Assembly (NCBI RefSeq): GCF_024362695.1
Contig: NC_065427.1
Span: 1,426,001-1,490,000 of the forward strand
Length of the DNA stretch: 64,000 bases
Direction: 5' to 3'
Source of the DNA: Pectinophora gossypiella
Lineage: Eukaryota; Arthropoda; Insecta; Lepidoptera; Gelechiidae
The position numbers and the translations under genes were made by a program. This document shows positions 9,300 through 21,900 of the stretch, piece after piece; within the stretch, counting starts at the first letter, position 1; each line of letters begins with the position of its first letter. The notes beneath the pieces were generated by a model. That model saw nothing but the letters and a program-made list of their open reading frames with translations. It did not search any database and was not told the origin of the DNA.

Positions 9300-9405
9300 G
9301 TTGACACAAATCACCGGGTGAGAGCCTTCAGCGCTCCCCATTTGTCCGGCCAAGTAGTTAATACCATCTGCGGCAAATCTACAATAAGTCAACTCAAAAT
9401 AAAGT
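9300..9405 (+). repeat. SINE fragment (family S2)
   Basis: GTGAGAGCCTTCAGCGCTCC then GCGGCAAATCTACAATAAGTC. The same stretch occurs at 18841-19005, and more decayed at 37905-38045 and 44345-44530. Confidence 0.7.
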
Positions 9406-9762
9406 AATTGTGTAACTCCTTTGGTATTCAACATAACAAAAACGTCAACCATAATATATAATTACCTAATTACAAATCTGTCCCTTTTCAAGGGCCGTCA
9501 CCTCTTGTCATAATGTCAAAAACAGGTAATATGAAATAATAACCGGGTTACTCTACCCGGATTTTCTCACTTGCTAGTACTGGTTGTACCCGGGAGGTTA
9601 TTGCGGTTCAAGAGATGCCCGCAAAATTGCCTGGCTCAACTCCGGATGATAGAGCTTGCTAGTGATGGGAAGTGAGAAATATCGATACCTGTATAATATT
9701 AATGATGTTGTTTCTGTTAATAAATTCAAATGTTCTTTGTTTTTCTTTTTTAAAGGTATAAT

Positions 9763-10146
9763 GGGCTAATTCCAGTACACACCGTAAAAAAATAACGGGT
9801 ATAACTTAAAATAAATTTAGATTTATTTTAAGTTATACCCGTTATTTTTTTATCGACGGGTAATCGACAGGCATAAAATTTATGGAACACACGCCAATTT
9901 TAGGTAGAAACTTAAACAAACCTCTCAAAATTTAACGTCGGCCAATAACCCGACATAATTAAGTTGACAGCACACGTTAAACAGGATGCATATCAGCGAG
10001 ATTCCTATTTGATCGCCCCGGATTATTCATTCATTCATTGGTTTTAAAATTGACAGCTGTCAATCATCCGTTCCTTTTCGGTGAATAAGAATATTACAGG
10101 TATAACTTAAAAAAAAATGAGGAGGTGTCTGCAGAAATCCGGGCCA
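9763..10146. mobile_element. MITE-like element (family M1) with internal hairpin
   Basis: Ends resemble GGCCCGGATTTCTGCAGACACC. The body contains GACAGGCATAAAATTTATGG and ATATCAGCGAGAT. Close relatives are at 30376-30898 (with both ends), 39600-39735 and 60590-60745. Near one end is a 31-bp perfect hairpin (9786-9851). No coding is seen. Confidence 0.75.
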
Positions 10147-11090
10147 TTTACTAATTTATTTTTATTTATTTATTTAAAAGGTACATTTATAATATATAAT
10201 ATACATTTATAGCTCTATCTATTCCTAAAATACTTACGGGCTTGACTTTATATAGCGTTGCCTTATAGTGACAACCGCGTAAGCGCGCCTGTTTTAAAAG
10301 GCACATTCTGATGTGATTGAGGTGAAAATTAACTAAGAATATAATTTTGTACCTGGATCGAAACTAAGCTGTGTCTACTATTAGGTTTTGTTAACAAAAA
10401 CCACATCAAAATGATTTTTTTTTAATGGCGCTTTCGAACTGTTCACTATACGACGATGATACGGGTATATGAATTTGTTTAACAACAAAAAAGTTTTTTA
10501 TTTCCTCAATAGTGACCCATAACTTAACCCATAATTAAGTCAACATTTAACCCATTTACGAAATAATAAACCCACCACAATTACGCCCTTGCCACGCACT
10601 AAAATAGTTATCAAAATCAAAACGTAAAGTGATTACGTATATTAATTAACGTCAATCATATCCAGAATGTTCGCAGTGGTCGGACTCCTTCAAATATTTC
10701 ATGCATATGTTATAAATTTCACGTGAATAAGGTTACTGGAGCAATGCGGCGCCTGCGCGTGATTCAGTCGGTCGGTAGAGTGACCATGATTAATATGACG
10801 AATACTTAATTAATGAACAGAAATAATGAATGCCAGGAGAAAATATAAACAGAATCAAAGTATTACAAAATTTTGCGGAACAAAATATCAAGTTTAAATT
10901 AAAAATAGTTATGAAAAAATAAAATGTAAAAAAATGTTGTAAGTAAGTACATAATCTACCGAATACCTAAAGTCACACTTCACACGTGTTTTTTCCTAGT
11001 GTCGATTATCCTACTGCTGGGCAAAATCCTTCCCTTTTAGCTTCCACTTCTTCATGCCCTGAGCGATCTTCCTCCGTTGCGACTTCGTTC
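10147..11090. other. AT-rich sequence without recognised genes
   Basis: No exon-like reading frame is seen. A small GC-rich patch at 10745-10780 (GCGGCGCCTGCGCGTG followed by TTCAGTCGGTCGG) resembles an NRF1-type site next to an insect initiator TCAGT. It could be the Mdm1 transcription start, but nothing else supports this. Confidence 0.4.
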
Positions 11091-11092
11091 AG

Positions 11093-11235
11093 GACGGTTA
11101 AAAAGGCCACATTGAAGCTATTGATCTAAAACAGCAATATTGCTATTTGAAATTTGTTGTATGTTGATATTGCGCACTTACATAGTTTTATATTCGCAAT
11201 TGTAAAATTACAATGTTTCTTTTTTAGACAACCAG
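11093..11235. mobile_element. Palindromic MITE (family M2), diverged copy
   Basis: GGTTAAAAAGGCCACATTGA then AAACAGCAATATTGCTATTTG. The far arm is decayed. It is followed by a short (CT)n run at 11268-11290. See the intact copy at 27774-27938. Confidence 0.75.
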
Positions 11236-11591
11236 GCCGTCTCTCCACCGCTTCCTGAATAAACATTTTCTCTCTCTCTCTCTCTCTCTCCTGAGTCTGC
11301 CACTGCTTCTCCACTCTCAGTGACATACATACATTTACCTTATTTATATTCCCACTGAAATCAAGACGTGCGAATATTTTTTGGCGATTTTTTTTTAATA
11401 CGCGGACGAACCAACAACTTGTGGTGTAATAAATTAATGTTTAATGTGTGTATTGCCATCATCTCACGTACTCTCACCCACAGACTAACCCCAATAGACA
11501 CCGGTACATATAACATCAGAACATCATCATACCGTCAGATTCATTTGCACCCATTTCTATCAACACTAAGCCAAAATATCAATAGATCATA

Positions 11592-11760
11592 CAGGGTCTT
11601 CGTGACAATGTAGCGAAAACTTTGAGGTATGATTTAAACTATCTGAGTTGATATTAATTAAATGCTGAAAAAAAATTTAAAAAACACATCACGAATTTTG
11701 TAACAGAAAATTCCACTTGATATTAACTCAGAATCATTAGCTGAATCATCCCTCTCGATT
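11592..11760. repeat. MITE family M3, two inverted arms
   Basis: GTGACAATGTAGCGAAAACT ... AATTCCACTTGATATTAACTC. Related to the better foldback copy at 45454-45680. Confidence 0.65.
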
Positions 11761-13530
11761 TTGAAGTAACCTGACAAATGCTTTTTTTGGACGCAAACTT
11801 CACTTTCCTATTTTTAATAAATGATAATAATAATAGTATTAATAGTATTGTTATCATTTATTACAAATATCCATTATTATTTATTAAAAAATAAGAAACA
11901 AAGATGACTCAAAATCGATCAGAGATCACAATAATCCAAACACACTTTTATTTAATAGAACCATAGCGCAGAATAACATCTGTGAATTTGACTATTGAAC
12001 GCCCAGCTAGGTTGGCCCGTCAGGGTATCCTATATAAAAACGAATGAGAACGATTTCGCTTGAATCAGCATCTACTGAGGATAGTCTGTGCTGTCGCCAC
12101 AACAACTGACCCCAAATCCCGACACGATGAATTGTTAACTAACCGCCTCGTAAATGATCCAACCATGTCGTAACCACATCGTCACCCCATAAAGGGTAAC
12201 CATAACGACTTTATTCACGCTTTAAAATTATCCAAACTAATGGAATTAAGTAATTTAAATGTGGGTAACTGTCTACGTACAGTCGTGTACCCACTTTAGA
12301 ACCCTGTCGAACTATCATATTTGACATTTAATGAGACTTACGGTTTACTTTGTCAAAAAAGTTAATCTGACATGGTTTCAAAGTGTCTCATATTATTACT
12401 CGTGACCGTACATACTGGTATGATAGCATAGTGTGATGGCTCTGAACTTCAAATGCTAAGTATGGCTGCAACTTGTTTTTTGATGTCTTTATAGGTTTGT
12501 CACACATCCTATACTTAGGAATTATTGTCATGTTTTTTCTAACATGTCCGAGTCAGTCTAAGCTTAACACAAATCTTACGAAACACATTAAATGAAAGAA
12601 GCCCTATGTCTTAACCTACTTTTCTTCTTTCTGAAGATAATAAGTGTGTAGTACACACTAAAATTTGTTTTATATTATGGCAACACCGCATTTCAATCTT
12701 CCTTCTACCCTTTATTGGCGACAGGTGTTGCTATTTTTCACTTTTTGTTAATTTAAATAATACAGGCCATTTCTAAAAGTCGAGCATGTGTTTTTTATTT
12801 ATATTTAACATCAGCGACGCACAATAAATACTTACCTCTCCTCAGAAGTCTGAAATGATTTATTGATATATTTTTTTATTAATATTTTTAGGGTTAATTT
12901 TGAAAGAAAGCATGAAACGTTTGTAATTTCAAAGACATTTTGTTGTTGACTAAAAAACGAGGTCAAAATATAGTAAAACCAGAGATAGCATCTTCTAAGT
13001 TATTATAATTTTCCAATAAACGGACATGACCGCCATACGATTATCCGGAACCATCAAATGCATGTGGGCACCCGAGCGTGCGTGGAATAATGCATTAAGT
13101 CACCACGCGCTCGAATGTCGTTGGACAAACTACTACTTAATAATATAAAGTTTAAAATACCTGCGCAATGTTAGGAGATTTATTGAGGTTCCGTTTTTAT
13201 ACTGGTTAATAATAAATATGGCGCCCTTAAGCCTGTGTCATTCATCACTACAACAAACTAATGAGTTCAATCATTCTCGTTGAATTGTGAACTAAATTTC
13301 TTCTGTTATAATTATAAAATGTCTACCATAATTTTAATGTAGGTACTTGTAGATACTTAATAGGATTTATTCCAGAGTAGAATTTGGTACTTTCCAAAGG
13401 CTGTCTGGAAGAGATTGCTATTTAGGCATTAGGCCACCTGTTCTACTTTTTGTATTTCTCTTTTATGTTATGTACGCTTGAATTTGAATTCTACGCCTCT
13501 GAATATCAAGAGAATTATAGGTATTTTACC
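11761..13530. other. Gene-free AT-rich stretch with one MITE
   Basis: Apart from the TA-flanked MITE at 12280-12408 (annotated separately), I see no coding potential, RNA gene or clear regulatory site. Confidence 0.6.
12280..12408 (-). mobile_element. TA-flanked MITE (family M4)
   Basis: CAGTCGTG ... CGTGACCG between TA dinucleotides. Inverted relative to the copies at 42535, 51148, 51461 and 53332. Probably a mariner-type non-autonomous element. Confidence 0.75.
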
Positions 13531-13534
13531 GTTA

Positions 13535-13600
13535 AGCCGTTGGTTCTGGTTACTACTTACTGATGTAAGTACGTAGTCGTTACACGAGCCATTTCAGGGG
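13535..13600 (+). repeat. S1 SINE fragment
   Basis: CCGTTAAGCCGTTGGTTCTGG body motif only, without a tRNA-like head. Confidence 0.6.
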
Positions 13601-13659
13601 CCTTTTGCGGCTCAGTAGTAATCCTAATATCACGGTTGATATGGACAGATAATGCTTTA

Positions 13660-13990
13660 TTATGCTGGATGAATACCGAAATAACGGATCATATGCAAGG
13701 AAATTTTCTACTTAAGACGGGTCCCGAAAGAATCTGTTGGAAGACCACAGATGAGATGGAAAGACGACATTAGATAGTTGGTAACACATAGTTCTTATTA
13801 TAGAGTGGAATATGCACAAAATGAGCATATTATATGAGGCAATGATCGTATTGTTGCTTCTTTGGTATCGCCGCCACCATAACAACTAGCGCTTGTGTGA
13901 AATAGTAATCCTCACACCACGGTTGATGAGGTTGGTAATCCACCTCACAACCCACACGATAGAAGAACACTTTACTCGATAAGTGTTACA
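13660..13990 (+). repeat. LINE 3' end fragment (decayed reverse transcriptase tail)
   Basis: A broken reading frame spells RVPKESVGRPQMRWKDDI, a motif common at the C-terminus of insect LINE polyproteins. The same fragment is inverted at 47900-48200. It has stops and is non-functional. Confidence 0.65.
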
Positions 13991-13999
13991 TCACTATTC

Positions 14000-15220
14000 T
14001 ACGCGCTGTCGAGAGCACTTTACACGGTTTGCGGGTAATATCGTGTCAAGATACGAGAGCGCGGGCCATCGCAGCTTATCAACTTGAATCTATTTGCATT
14101 CCATCACTGCAGAGTTAGGTTACATGTGTGAAGTATGGAACGGGCTTATCACAGTAAAAACGATTTTATCTTTATATATAGGGGGCATTGTTCGGTTCTA
14201 CATATTATTATCCAATATTATGACAAATTTTAACACATAAACTTATGGATAGACCCCCCTTTCCCCTCCTTTTCTTCCATAGTATATGTAGTAGTTTAAG
14301 TAGTGATATTTATTTATTATAACAATTATAATTATGTGTATTATTATTATGTAGTTTATGTAGTCGAAAGTGTATTTATTTTTATATGCACAAGTATTCC
14401 CATGCTGCACTATCCCGCTATATTACATAATATTCAATATCTCCTATATTTAAAGGTTGCCTGGAAGAGATTGCTACTTAGCAATAAGGCCGCCTATTGT
14501 ACTAATTATATTTCTCTTTTGTTCTGTATTTTGTTTTTTCCTGTTTGTGCAATAAAGTATTTGTTATGTTATTATGATAGAGTTATGTTCGCTGTTACTG
14601 TGGTCTATCTACATCATGGTATAAGAAAACCAGCCGGGTCTGCATGACAACCGATTTATATTGACCGCTTCGACCAATACACGATACAAATGCTATGCTT
14701 AGCTAAGGCCTCGATATAATTCGCGCCGCGCGCGGCGCGGTTACCGTGCACAGCCTACACGTATACTCAAAACTAACAGCTAGCAATTCCATCTGACATC
14801 ACCCCACCCTACGTTGCCATTTCGTAAAAAATAAATTACCCACATTCAATGTTTTTAATTTACTTTGCAAGGAAATTTTCTACTTTTAGTAAAAGATTTA
14901 CGTAAGTACAGTTTTAATGATTTTTGTATACTTATGTGACAAATAATAGTCATTAAATACATTAGTCAGTAATTCACTTAATTTTCAATAATAAAATTTA
15001 CGTCCATGGAATGTTTAAGATACCAATTTAATGGTAACACTTTACGTCATCAAGGGCTAGCAATGGCGGCTTGTTATAGGATTGAGCATACCTGGTCTTC
15101 TTATACCATTGTCTACATCAAACCGTTTATGATTCGAAGATTAGAGTTAAGCAAATGCTGTAAAGTAAACCTGTGGCAGTACTTTATATACATAAATAAA
15201 TACATAGGCTTTATTAGAGC
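14000..15220. other. Repeat-derived, AT-rich region
   Basis: Contains low-complexity TATTATTATG and a stretch (14815-14990) that recurs at 45355-45440 and 45710-45740. There is also an isolated 18-bp perfect palindrome CGCGCCGCGCGCGGCGCG at 14722-14739. No gene. Confidence 0.5.
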
Positions 15221-15224
15221 GATG

Positions 15225-15485
15225 GACTCACGGTCTGGGTTTGTTTCCCGATGGGGACAATGCAGAAATCACTTTGTGAAACTGTCCTTTGTTTGGCTAA
15301 GATATTGCAGACTGAATTACTATGATTGTCCAATAAAATAAGATGATTATGTGCTTCGGAATGCGCGTCAAACCGTTGGTCCCGGATTAGACCTAATGCC
15401 TTCACCAACTCGCAGTAGAGCAGCGTGGTGGAGTATGCTCCATACCCCCTCCGGTTGGGTAAGGGGAGGTCTGTGCTCAGCAAAT
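15225..15485 (+). mobile_element. tRNA-derived SINE S1, diverged copy
   Basis: GATGGACTCACGGTCTGGG head, the GTGCTTCGG body and the tail motif ATACCCCCTCCGGTTG. Confidence 0.75.
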
Positions 15486-15819
15486 GAGCCTTTGATTAAA
15501 CTAAATTAAACATTCATCCTCTATTATATATGAACATTCTTCTCCTATCGTGTGAAATGAAATGTTTTTTTTTCTGTGCATGGTATTTAGGTTACAAACA
15601 GCTGTTATTTTTCATTGAATATCACCAAATATTACCTTTTCAGGCATACACATAGATTATTTAAAAGTGTGAGTTGTGAGGTGGAGTACCAACCTCATCA
15701 ACCTACATTACACAAGATTTAACAACTAACTTTTTTTGGAACATTTATCTTTGATTAATCTACGTATATTGTATTGTCTGGTTGTATGAGGCCTCATGAC
15801 GATCATTGTATTGTTGCAG

Positions 15820-15940
15820 CTGCACTCTGAATACCGCAGCACGTACCGATGGCACGAGTTCAAGCAGCAGCAGCCGGCGCAGGATGGCGTGGTGCAGCAA
15901 CCTGCGCGCACGCCGCCTTCCGCACTGCCGCTACAGCGCG
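15820..15940 (+). CDS. Mdm1: Mdm1 coding exon (first found)
   Basis: Acceptor TTGTTGCAG, donor G|GTCAGT, starting phase 0 and ending phase 1. Begins LHSEYRSTYRWHEF, the first MDM1 repeat, then a Gln/Pro-rich stretch. Confidence 0.88.
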
Positions 15941-18900
15941 GTCAGTATTACGTCTACTATAGCAGCTATACTCACCTTACTACCCAATTGAAGGACGTAA
16001 TATACGATCCCGACGACCCGATTACTCTAGCCATAGAGGCAGCCAATCAGCTCGCGACACCAAACACTTCAGGACCCAGTTGCAATTTCTTGTCAATTCT
16101 TCTCCTCAGCCATAACACCGAAATGACGTAGACTCAAAAATGTTAAATTGACATTCAACAAGTTTATTTATGATAATTACGTTGAATAAAATGATTCTGA
16201 TTTCTGATATACCTATCGGCATTTGTAACAGTACCCAATCCATCTGCAGGTCCCATCGAGCCGGCGATGCCGCGTCGCAAAAAGTACCCCGGAGTGGCGT
16301 ACAAGGCCAACGAGTTCTTTGACCCGGCGCCTGCTGACGACATACGGCCGCAGAACACCGACCGGGCGCGGGTAGGAAGTGGGGGGTTAAAGTGGCCACA
16401 TCGAAGCAATTCATCTAAGAAAGCAATATTGCTATTTGACATTTGTTTGCATTGCGCACTTACTTTTATATGCGTAAATGTCAAATTGCAATATTACTTT
16501 CTTAGATGAATTGCTCCGATGTGCTCTGCTGCTTCATTCCCTTCTAGGGGGGGGAAGGGGGGGGGATAAAAAAGGGCTTTTTCGACATATGTTGGCATTG
16601 CGCAATTAAGCACTTTTATATTTATGCGGAAATGGTGCGCATGAAACAGTGGTGCAGGGGGGTTAAAAAAGGCCTCATAGAAGCAATTCATCCGACATTT
16701 CTTGGAACACTTGCATGCTTACTTTTATATTCGCAAATGTCAAATTGCAATGTTGGTTTTTTATGATGAATTGTTTCGATGTGGCCTTTTTTCCTCGAAA
16801 ACCTCATCAATCCTGGTGTCAGGGCTACTATTGAGCCTCCAAAGCCTGACGTGGCTCATGTAATTACTTACAACTCATGCTCATGTCCCGACTCAACTCA
16901 TACCCCCTCCGGTTGATTGAGGGGAGGCCTGTGCCCAGCAGTGGGACGTATATAGGCAGTTTATGTGTGCATGCTCATGTAGTACCCACGTTCAGAGAAG
17001 AAGAATGATTTCTTCGATTACCGGTTTCAACTGAAAACCAGCGTCATAGTCTAGGCTATGGCATTATGCTGAGGTGGAACCGTTTCGGCATACATTCATA
17101 ACTGTATTATTTTATGTTAATTATGTTAAAACAATAAGTATGTCGAATAAATATTTTTCTTTCTTCTTCTTCTTTCTTCTTTCTTTCGAGATAACAGCTA
17201 CTGATGAAACTGCAAAAAGGGCTTCTCCAACAACCCAGTTATGTTGTAAAGAGTTCTTGAATGATTAAACGTGAATACTTTATTGGCAGAGCGCTCAAAG
17301 GAATGACAACGACCGCGCTGGCCGACGCAGCAAGTCCGAGGGTCCTCGACAACCACGATGGACTGACACCGTTGAGCCCAAGGTAAGAAACACTTTGGTC
17401 AAAGCAGCAGCATCAGTATCATCTCCCTAGCGTTCGCGTCCGCTTACCAAACCTGAAGATTTGACAGGTCCGGTTTTTCAAAGAAGCGACCTGTGTGACT
17501 TTGATTTGACTATATGACTGAACATTAGAACACATTTCTCGGGAATGTGAATTTCATTTGGTAAAAGCAGTTGCAAAACTTCAAATCAATCTAGTTTTGA
17601 AACGGTTACAGGCTTTGCACCTCCATCACGTAAAAAAATATGTAAAAATCACTAAAGGAAACAATTTTATTAAGTAGAATAGAATAGAAATTGTTTATTA
17701 TACGAGGACGCCACACACAAAAACAAGATAATAACATCACTTACAATTTTTCCAAATCAATTACAAAATAGCAAAAAGGATGTTCGGCGAAATGGTGGTG
17801 AATCCCGCTCATACTCGACGATCGCGGCTAATACGATCGCGGCGTGAGAGTTGACTAGAAGAGTGCTGGCTAACTCAACAGCCTCTGCGATTTTAAATGA
17901 AAAATATATTTCATTCTGCTCTTCAAAATTACAAATCACGACTATATTGAAACTATGTTCTATTTTCATATTGCAGAGTTTCATCCAAAATGTTTGTCAT
18001 TCTAAATCGTTCTCCATCACCAGGCGACCACAGCCCTGGGCGAGGTGATGGCGAAGGAACCGGAGCCAGCCAGCACGGAATACCGCAACCAGTTCGCTTG
18101 GCCCAAGGACACTGACGCCGCTCCTAGGAAGAGCATCTCCATGGGAGCATTGAAGAAAGCCGCTGTTGCTGAAGGTATGTTGATGTATTCGTTGAGGCAC
18201 TTATCATGTTGCAAAGTTCTCCGATTTCCATCATCATTATGTCTCCCTATCGCCATCTTGTTTTCAGAGGATCCACTTACTTAAACTGAAGATTCGACAG
18301 GTCCAGTTTTCTATTGAAGCAACTGCCTATCTGACCTTAGGTCTAAGCTGAGATTTGCATCCATCTAGGCACCCTCAGAATTGTTAGAAACTGTTGCTTG
18401 ATAGAAACAAGTTCCATGTGATATTTTCTTGCAGTTTCAGTTGGTACGATACGATATTAACGCTCTTGCCAACACAAAGTAGGTTATAAGTGTGACAAAT
18501 TGAAGAACGAATTAGATCGTGTCCTATTTTGGCCACGAGTCTTTTTAGGATTTTTTGCCCTAGTTCGTTGCTATCCAGCCTATGTACAGTAAAAACTACT
18601 ACAAAGAAATCTTAAGAAATGCAATGCAATGACTCGACACGATCTCACTAGGACACCATGGTTGCGCCACCAGCGTTAAAATTATTCGGGATTCGGTTAC
18701 CAGCACCAAATTGGTTGCGCAATCAAGTGAGGTACCCTTTATACAACTTTTTGTATTGACATGACTTATGTTGTAGGTTTGCTTAGCATTAATTATTTGG
18801 AAAACCCACTAGGGTCGATTCATTCTTTCAAATATTTTTCCTCTCAGACGACGCCCTGAGCCGAGGTTCGCGCTCAAGTGGGCACCCTCAGGCCTGTTGT

Positions 18901-21900
18901 CTTAAATGTTGTACCGGGTGAGAGCCTTCAGCGCTCCCCATTTGTGCGGCCAAGTAGTTAATGCTATCTGCGGCAAATCTACAATAAGCCACGTCAAAAA
19001 AAAAGTATTCGGAAAACTCATCATCTATCACGTTTGTCGTACAAAAAGCTCAGTGCCGTGTGGGTGATCAGTTTATCATGCTATGGATGACAATATTGGG
19101 AATAGGTAGTATAGTTATGTTCTGATGACTAATTAAATGTATACAGTGCTTGCTACAGTATTACACTTACACTGTATCACTGTGTCATCTGGAAATCCTC
19201 TAATGATGAGTAATCGTTTAAGAGCCAAAGAACAATTTTTCTTTGAGAAATGTGATTTAGGAGGTATGTTGACCTAACCTGACCTGTAATGAACTCTGGA
19301 AAATCATTTACCTTTTGGGTTGGGAATTGGCAGTTTATTCTGTGTAAAGTCCGGAGTTGTCAAATTGTGGAAAATGACCGTTCTACGTAGTATTATTATA
19401 TTCTATGCTGTGTTCCACGCTTCGTACCATTCCCTAGTTTTAGAGGCAAAGTTTGTAGGTATTCAAATACAGTATAAACTCAAAGGGGACTGAACGAAAC
19501 AGTACGAATGTTTTATGTATTGTGCTGAACTTCCACTGAGGATTAGCATACGGATGCCATCTGCAGGCTGACGAAGTTTATAACTAAGTAAATGAAAATT
19601 GTCGCTTCGAGTTTTTGAGAAAAAAGATAGACTGTTTTATAAGCTTATCTACACATATTTAAATAACATCACACGTTTTTCTCGTTGGGGCAGGCAAAGA
19701 CCATGAAATTAGGTCGTGTACTAAGGTTCAAAATAAATTATGAAATTCTGATTACAAAATACAGACAGATAGATTTAAAAGTAACGAAAACATTGTGCAA
19801 TCATCTTGTCATGACCGTTAGCTTAACTGGTTTAATAGAAAAAAAAATAGTAGTTTTTTTTCTTGTACCTATTCTTCTTTTTTTTGTTGTAGTGTTGCCT
19901 GACTGTAACTTTTCATACCTTTTGTTGTTCCGTTATTTATTTTTTTAAACTAATTCTAGATACATGTTAATTACATAAGTTGTGCACGTCTGTAATTGGT
20001 GCAAACACTAGTACTAGCCTTAAGAAAGTTTTATTAATTGTTGTGTTTTTGTACTGTTGATGTGCCTAATAAATAAATAAATAAATAAATAATAAAATAA
20101 AAAAAAATAATGAAAAGCATTTTCGTTGTTCCATTTCCCTTATTTATGAATTTGAATTTAAATAAAGTAATATGTCCGACATTTCATAACGTTTTTCTAT
20201 GACGTCACAGTGTGCTTTTTCATATAAATTCCATAGTAATTTCGGGTTTTGACGTTTAGGAAAAAGTAACTGATTTGACTAGTTGGAAACTAGCCTATTC
20301 TAGAAAGATTTCCATGGCATTTTCCGGTATGTAGTTCCCTAATCGTCAATAATAGATGAACCTTGTCAATATCGACCACAAATACACAGTCTTTACAAGT
20401 CTGTGAGTGTACGACAATGATGTTTTTATAATGCTTTTTCTATAGCGTCAAGGTCGCTAATCATTCAGTAACTACAATGGTTTTTTAACTAAATCCATCT
20501 AAGTATCTGACTGTTATCACGCGTTCACAACTTGTAATGATATTTTGTAGATTTTTTGTGACCGACTTCGAGGTTTGAAGCCTTTATATAAATCGGACAT
20601 GCCTGTAACAAAATAAGTTGTTAAGTATCGGCTAGGAAAATGCAAACAGGTTAAAGGCAAATTTTGTCTAGTCTAGTTTCATCTAATTTGCTTTTTCAAA
20701 TTTTTTCGCTGTTTGTCAAAAGGGGTGTGATGGTCTGTCGCGGAGCCACTTTAATTAGTTTTTCTTTCTTACTGAGTATAATATATAATCATCATCACCA
20801 GCCCATTAACGTCCCCACTGCTGGGGCACGGGCCTTCCCTATGGATGGATAGGGAGATCGGGCCTTATACCACTACGCGAGCCCAGTGCGGATTGCTACT
20901 GAAGCCGGGACCAACGACTTAACGTGCCTTCCGAAGCACGGAGGAGTTCGAGATGAAAACTTTTTTTGTGGTCACCCATCCTATGACCGGCCTTTGCGAA
21001 AGTTGCTTAACTTCAACAATCGCGGACCGAGCGCGTTTACCGCTGCGCCACCGAGCTCCTCTCATAATATATAATACGCACGTATAATATATGTACGTGG
21101 TACGTACATTAAACTATATCGTCTTCAACTGAATTGGAGGTGGTGGCCCTGCGATTGAGCATCACACCAAAAGGGCCCTGTCACTCTAGGACATGGTGGC
21201 GCAAACACAACAAAATGCCACTACACCTGTTGTTAGCAGATAGTGGTGTTGGTTGAACAACCAACAAGACACCAGGTGTCAAATCAGCATACATACATTC
21301 TGCTGGTGGCGCAACCACCGTCACACCTTACAAGTCAAACATGATTTAGTAGCCACTATTCATCGTAAATATAACTATTTGCTATGTGTAATGTGGCACT
21401 GTGTGTGTGATCACTTTGTGAGACTGTCCTTTGTTTGGTAAGGACTTTTCAGGCTTGAATCACCTGATTGTCCGAAAAAGTAAGATGATTCCGTGCTTCG
21501 GAGGGCACGTTAAGCCGTTGGTCTCGGCTATTAGCCGTAAAAACACCTCCACCAACCCGCAGTGGAGCAGCGTGGTGGAGTATGCTCCATACCCCCTCCG
21601 GTTGATTGAGGGGAGGCCTGTGCCCAGCAGTGGGACGTATATAGGCAGTTTATGTTTATGTAATGTGGCAGTATTTTATTTGTCTCAACAAAAGTGTACT
21701 TTAGTGTATTTGGGATCCGTGAATGCTGTCATGTACACTTCAGAAACCTGTTTATTCAATCCAATCCAAAATTTTGCCCACATCATCTTATTATGTGATT
21801 CTAAAACTAAATATAATATGAAACTGTTAATAAATAAGTCATCATCACTAATTTAAGAGCCACGCTCTTGTCGGTGTAGCATTTTCAATGCTACATTTTA

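Noticed and set aside
10745..10780. First Mdm1 exon starting MRRLRVIQ
   Set aside because: No convincing donor follows. The nearest GT (GTCGGT) is weak, so I kept the stretch only as a possible start-site motif.
14303..14647. 114-residue Tyr/Val-rich frame
   Set aside because: Low-complexity TATTATTATG translation, with no start context or homologue recognised.
20960..21063. Possible 5S rRNA gene
   Set aside because: Only the internal promoter landmarks match. It is part of a retroposed SINE with a target duplication.
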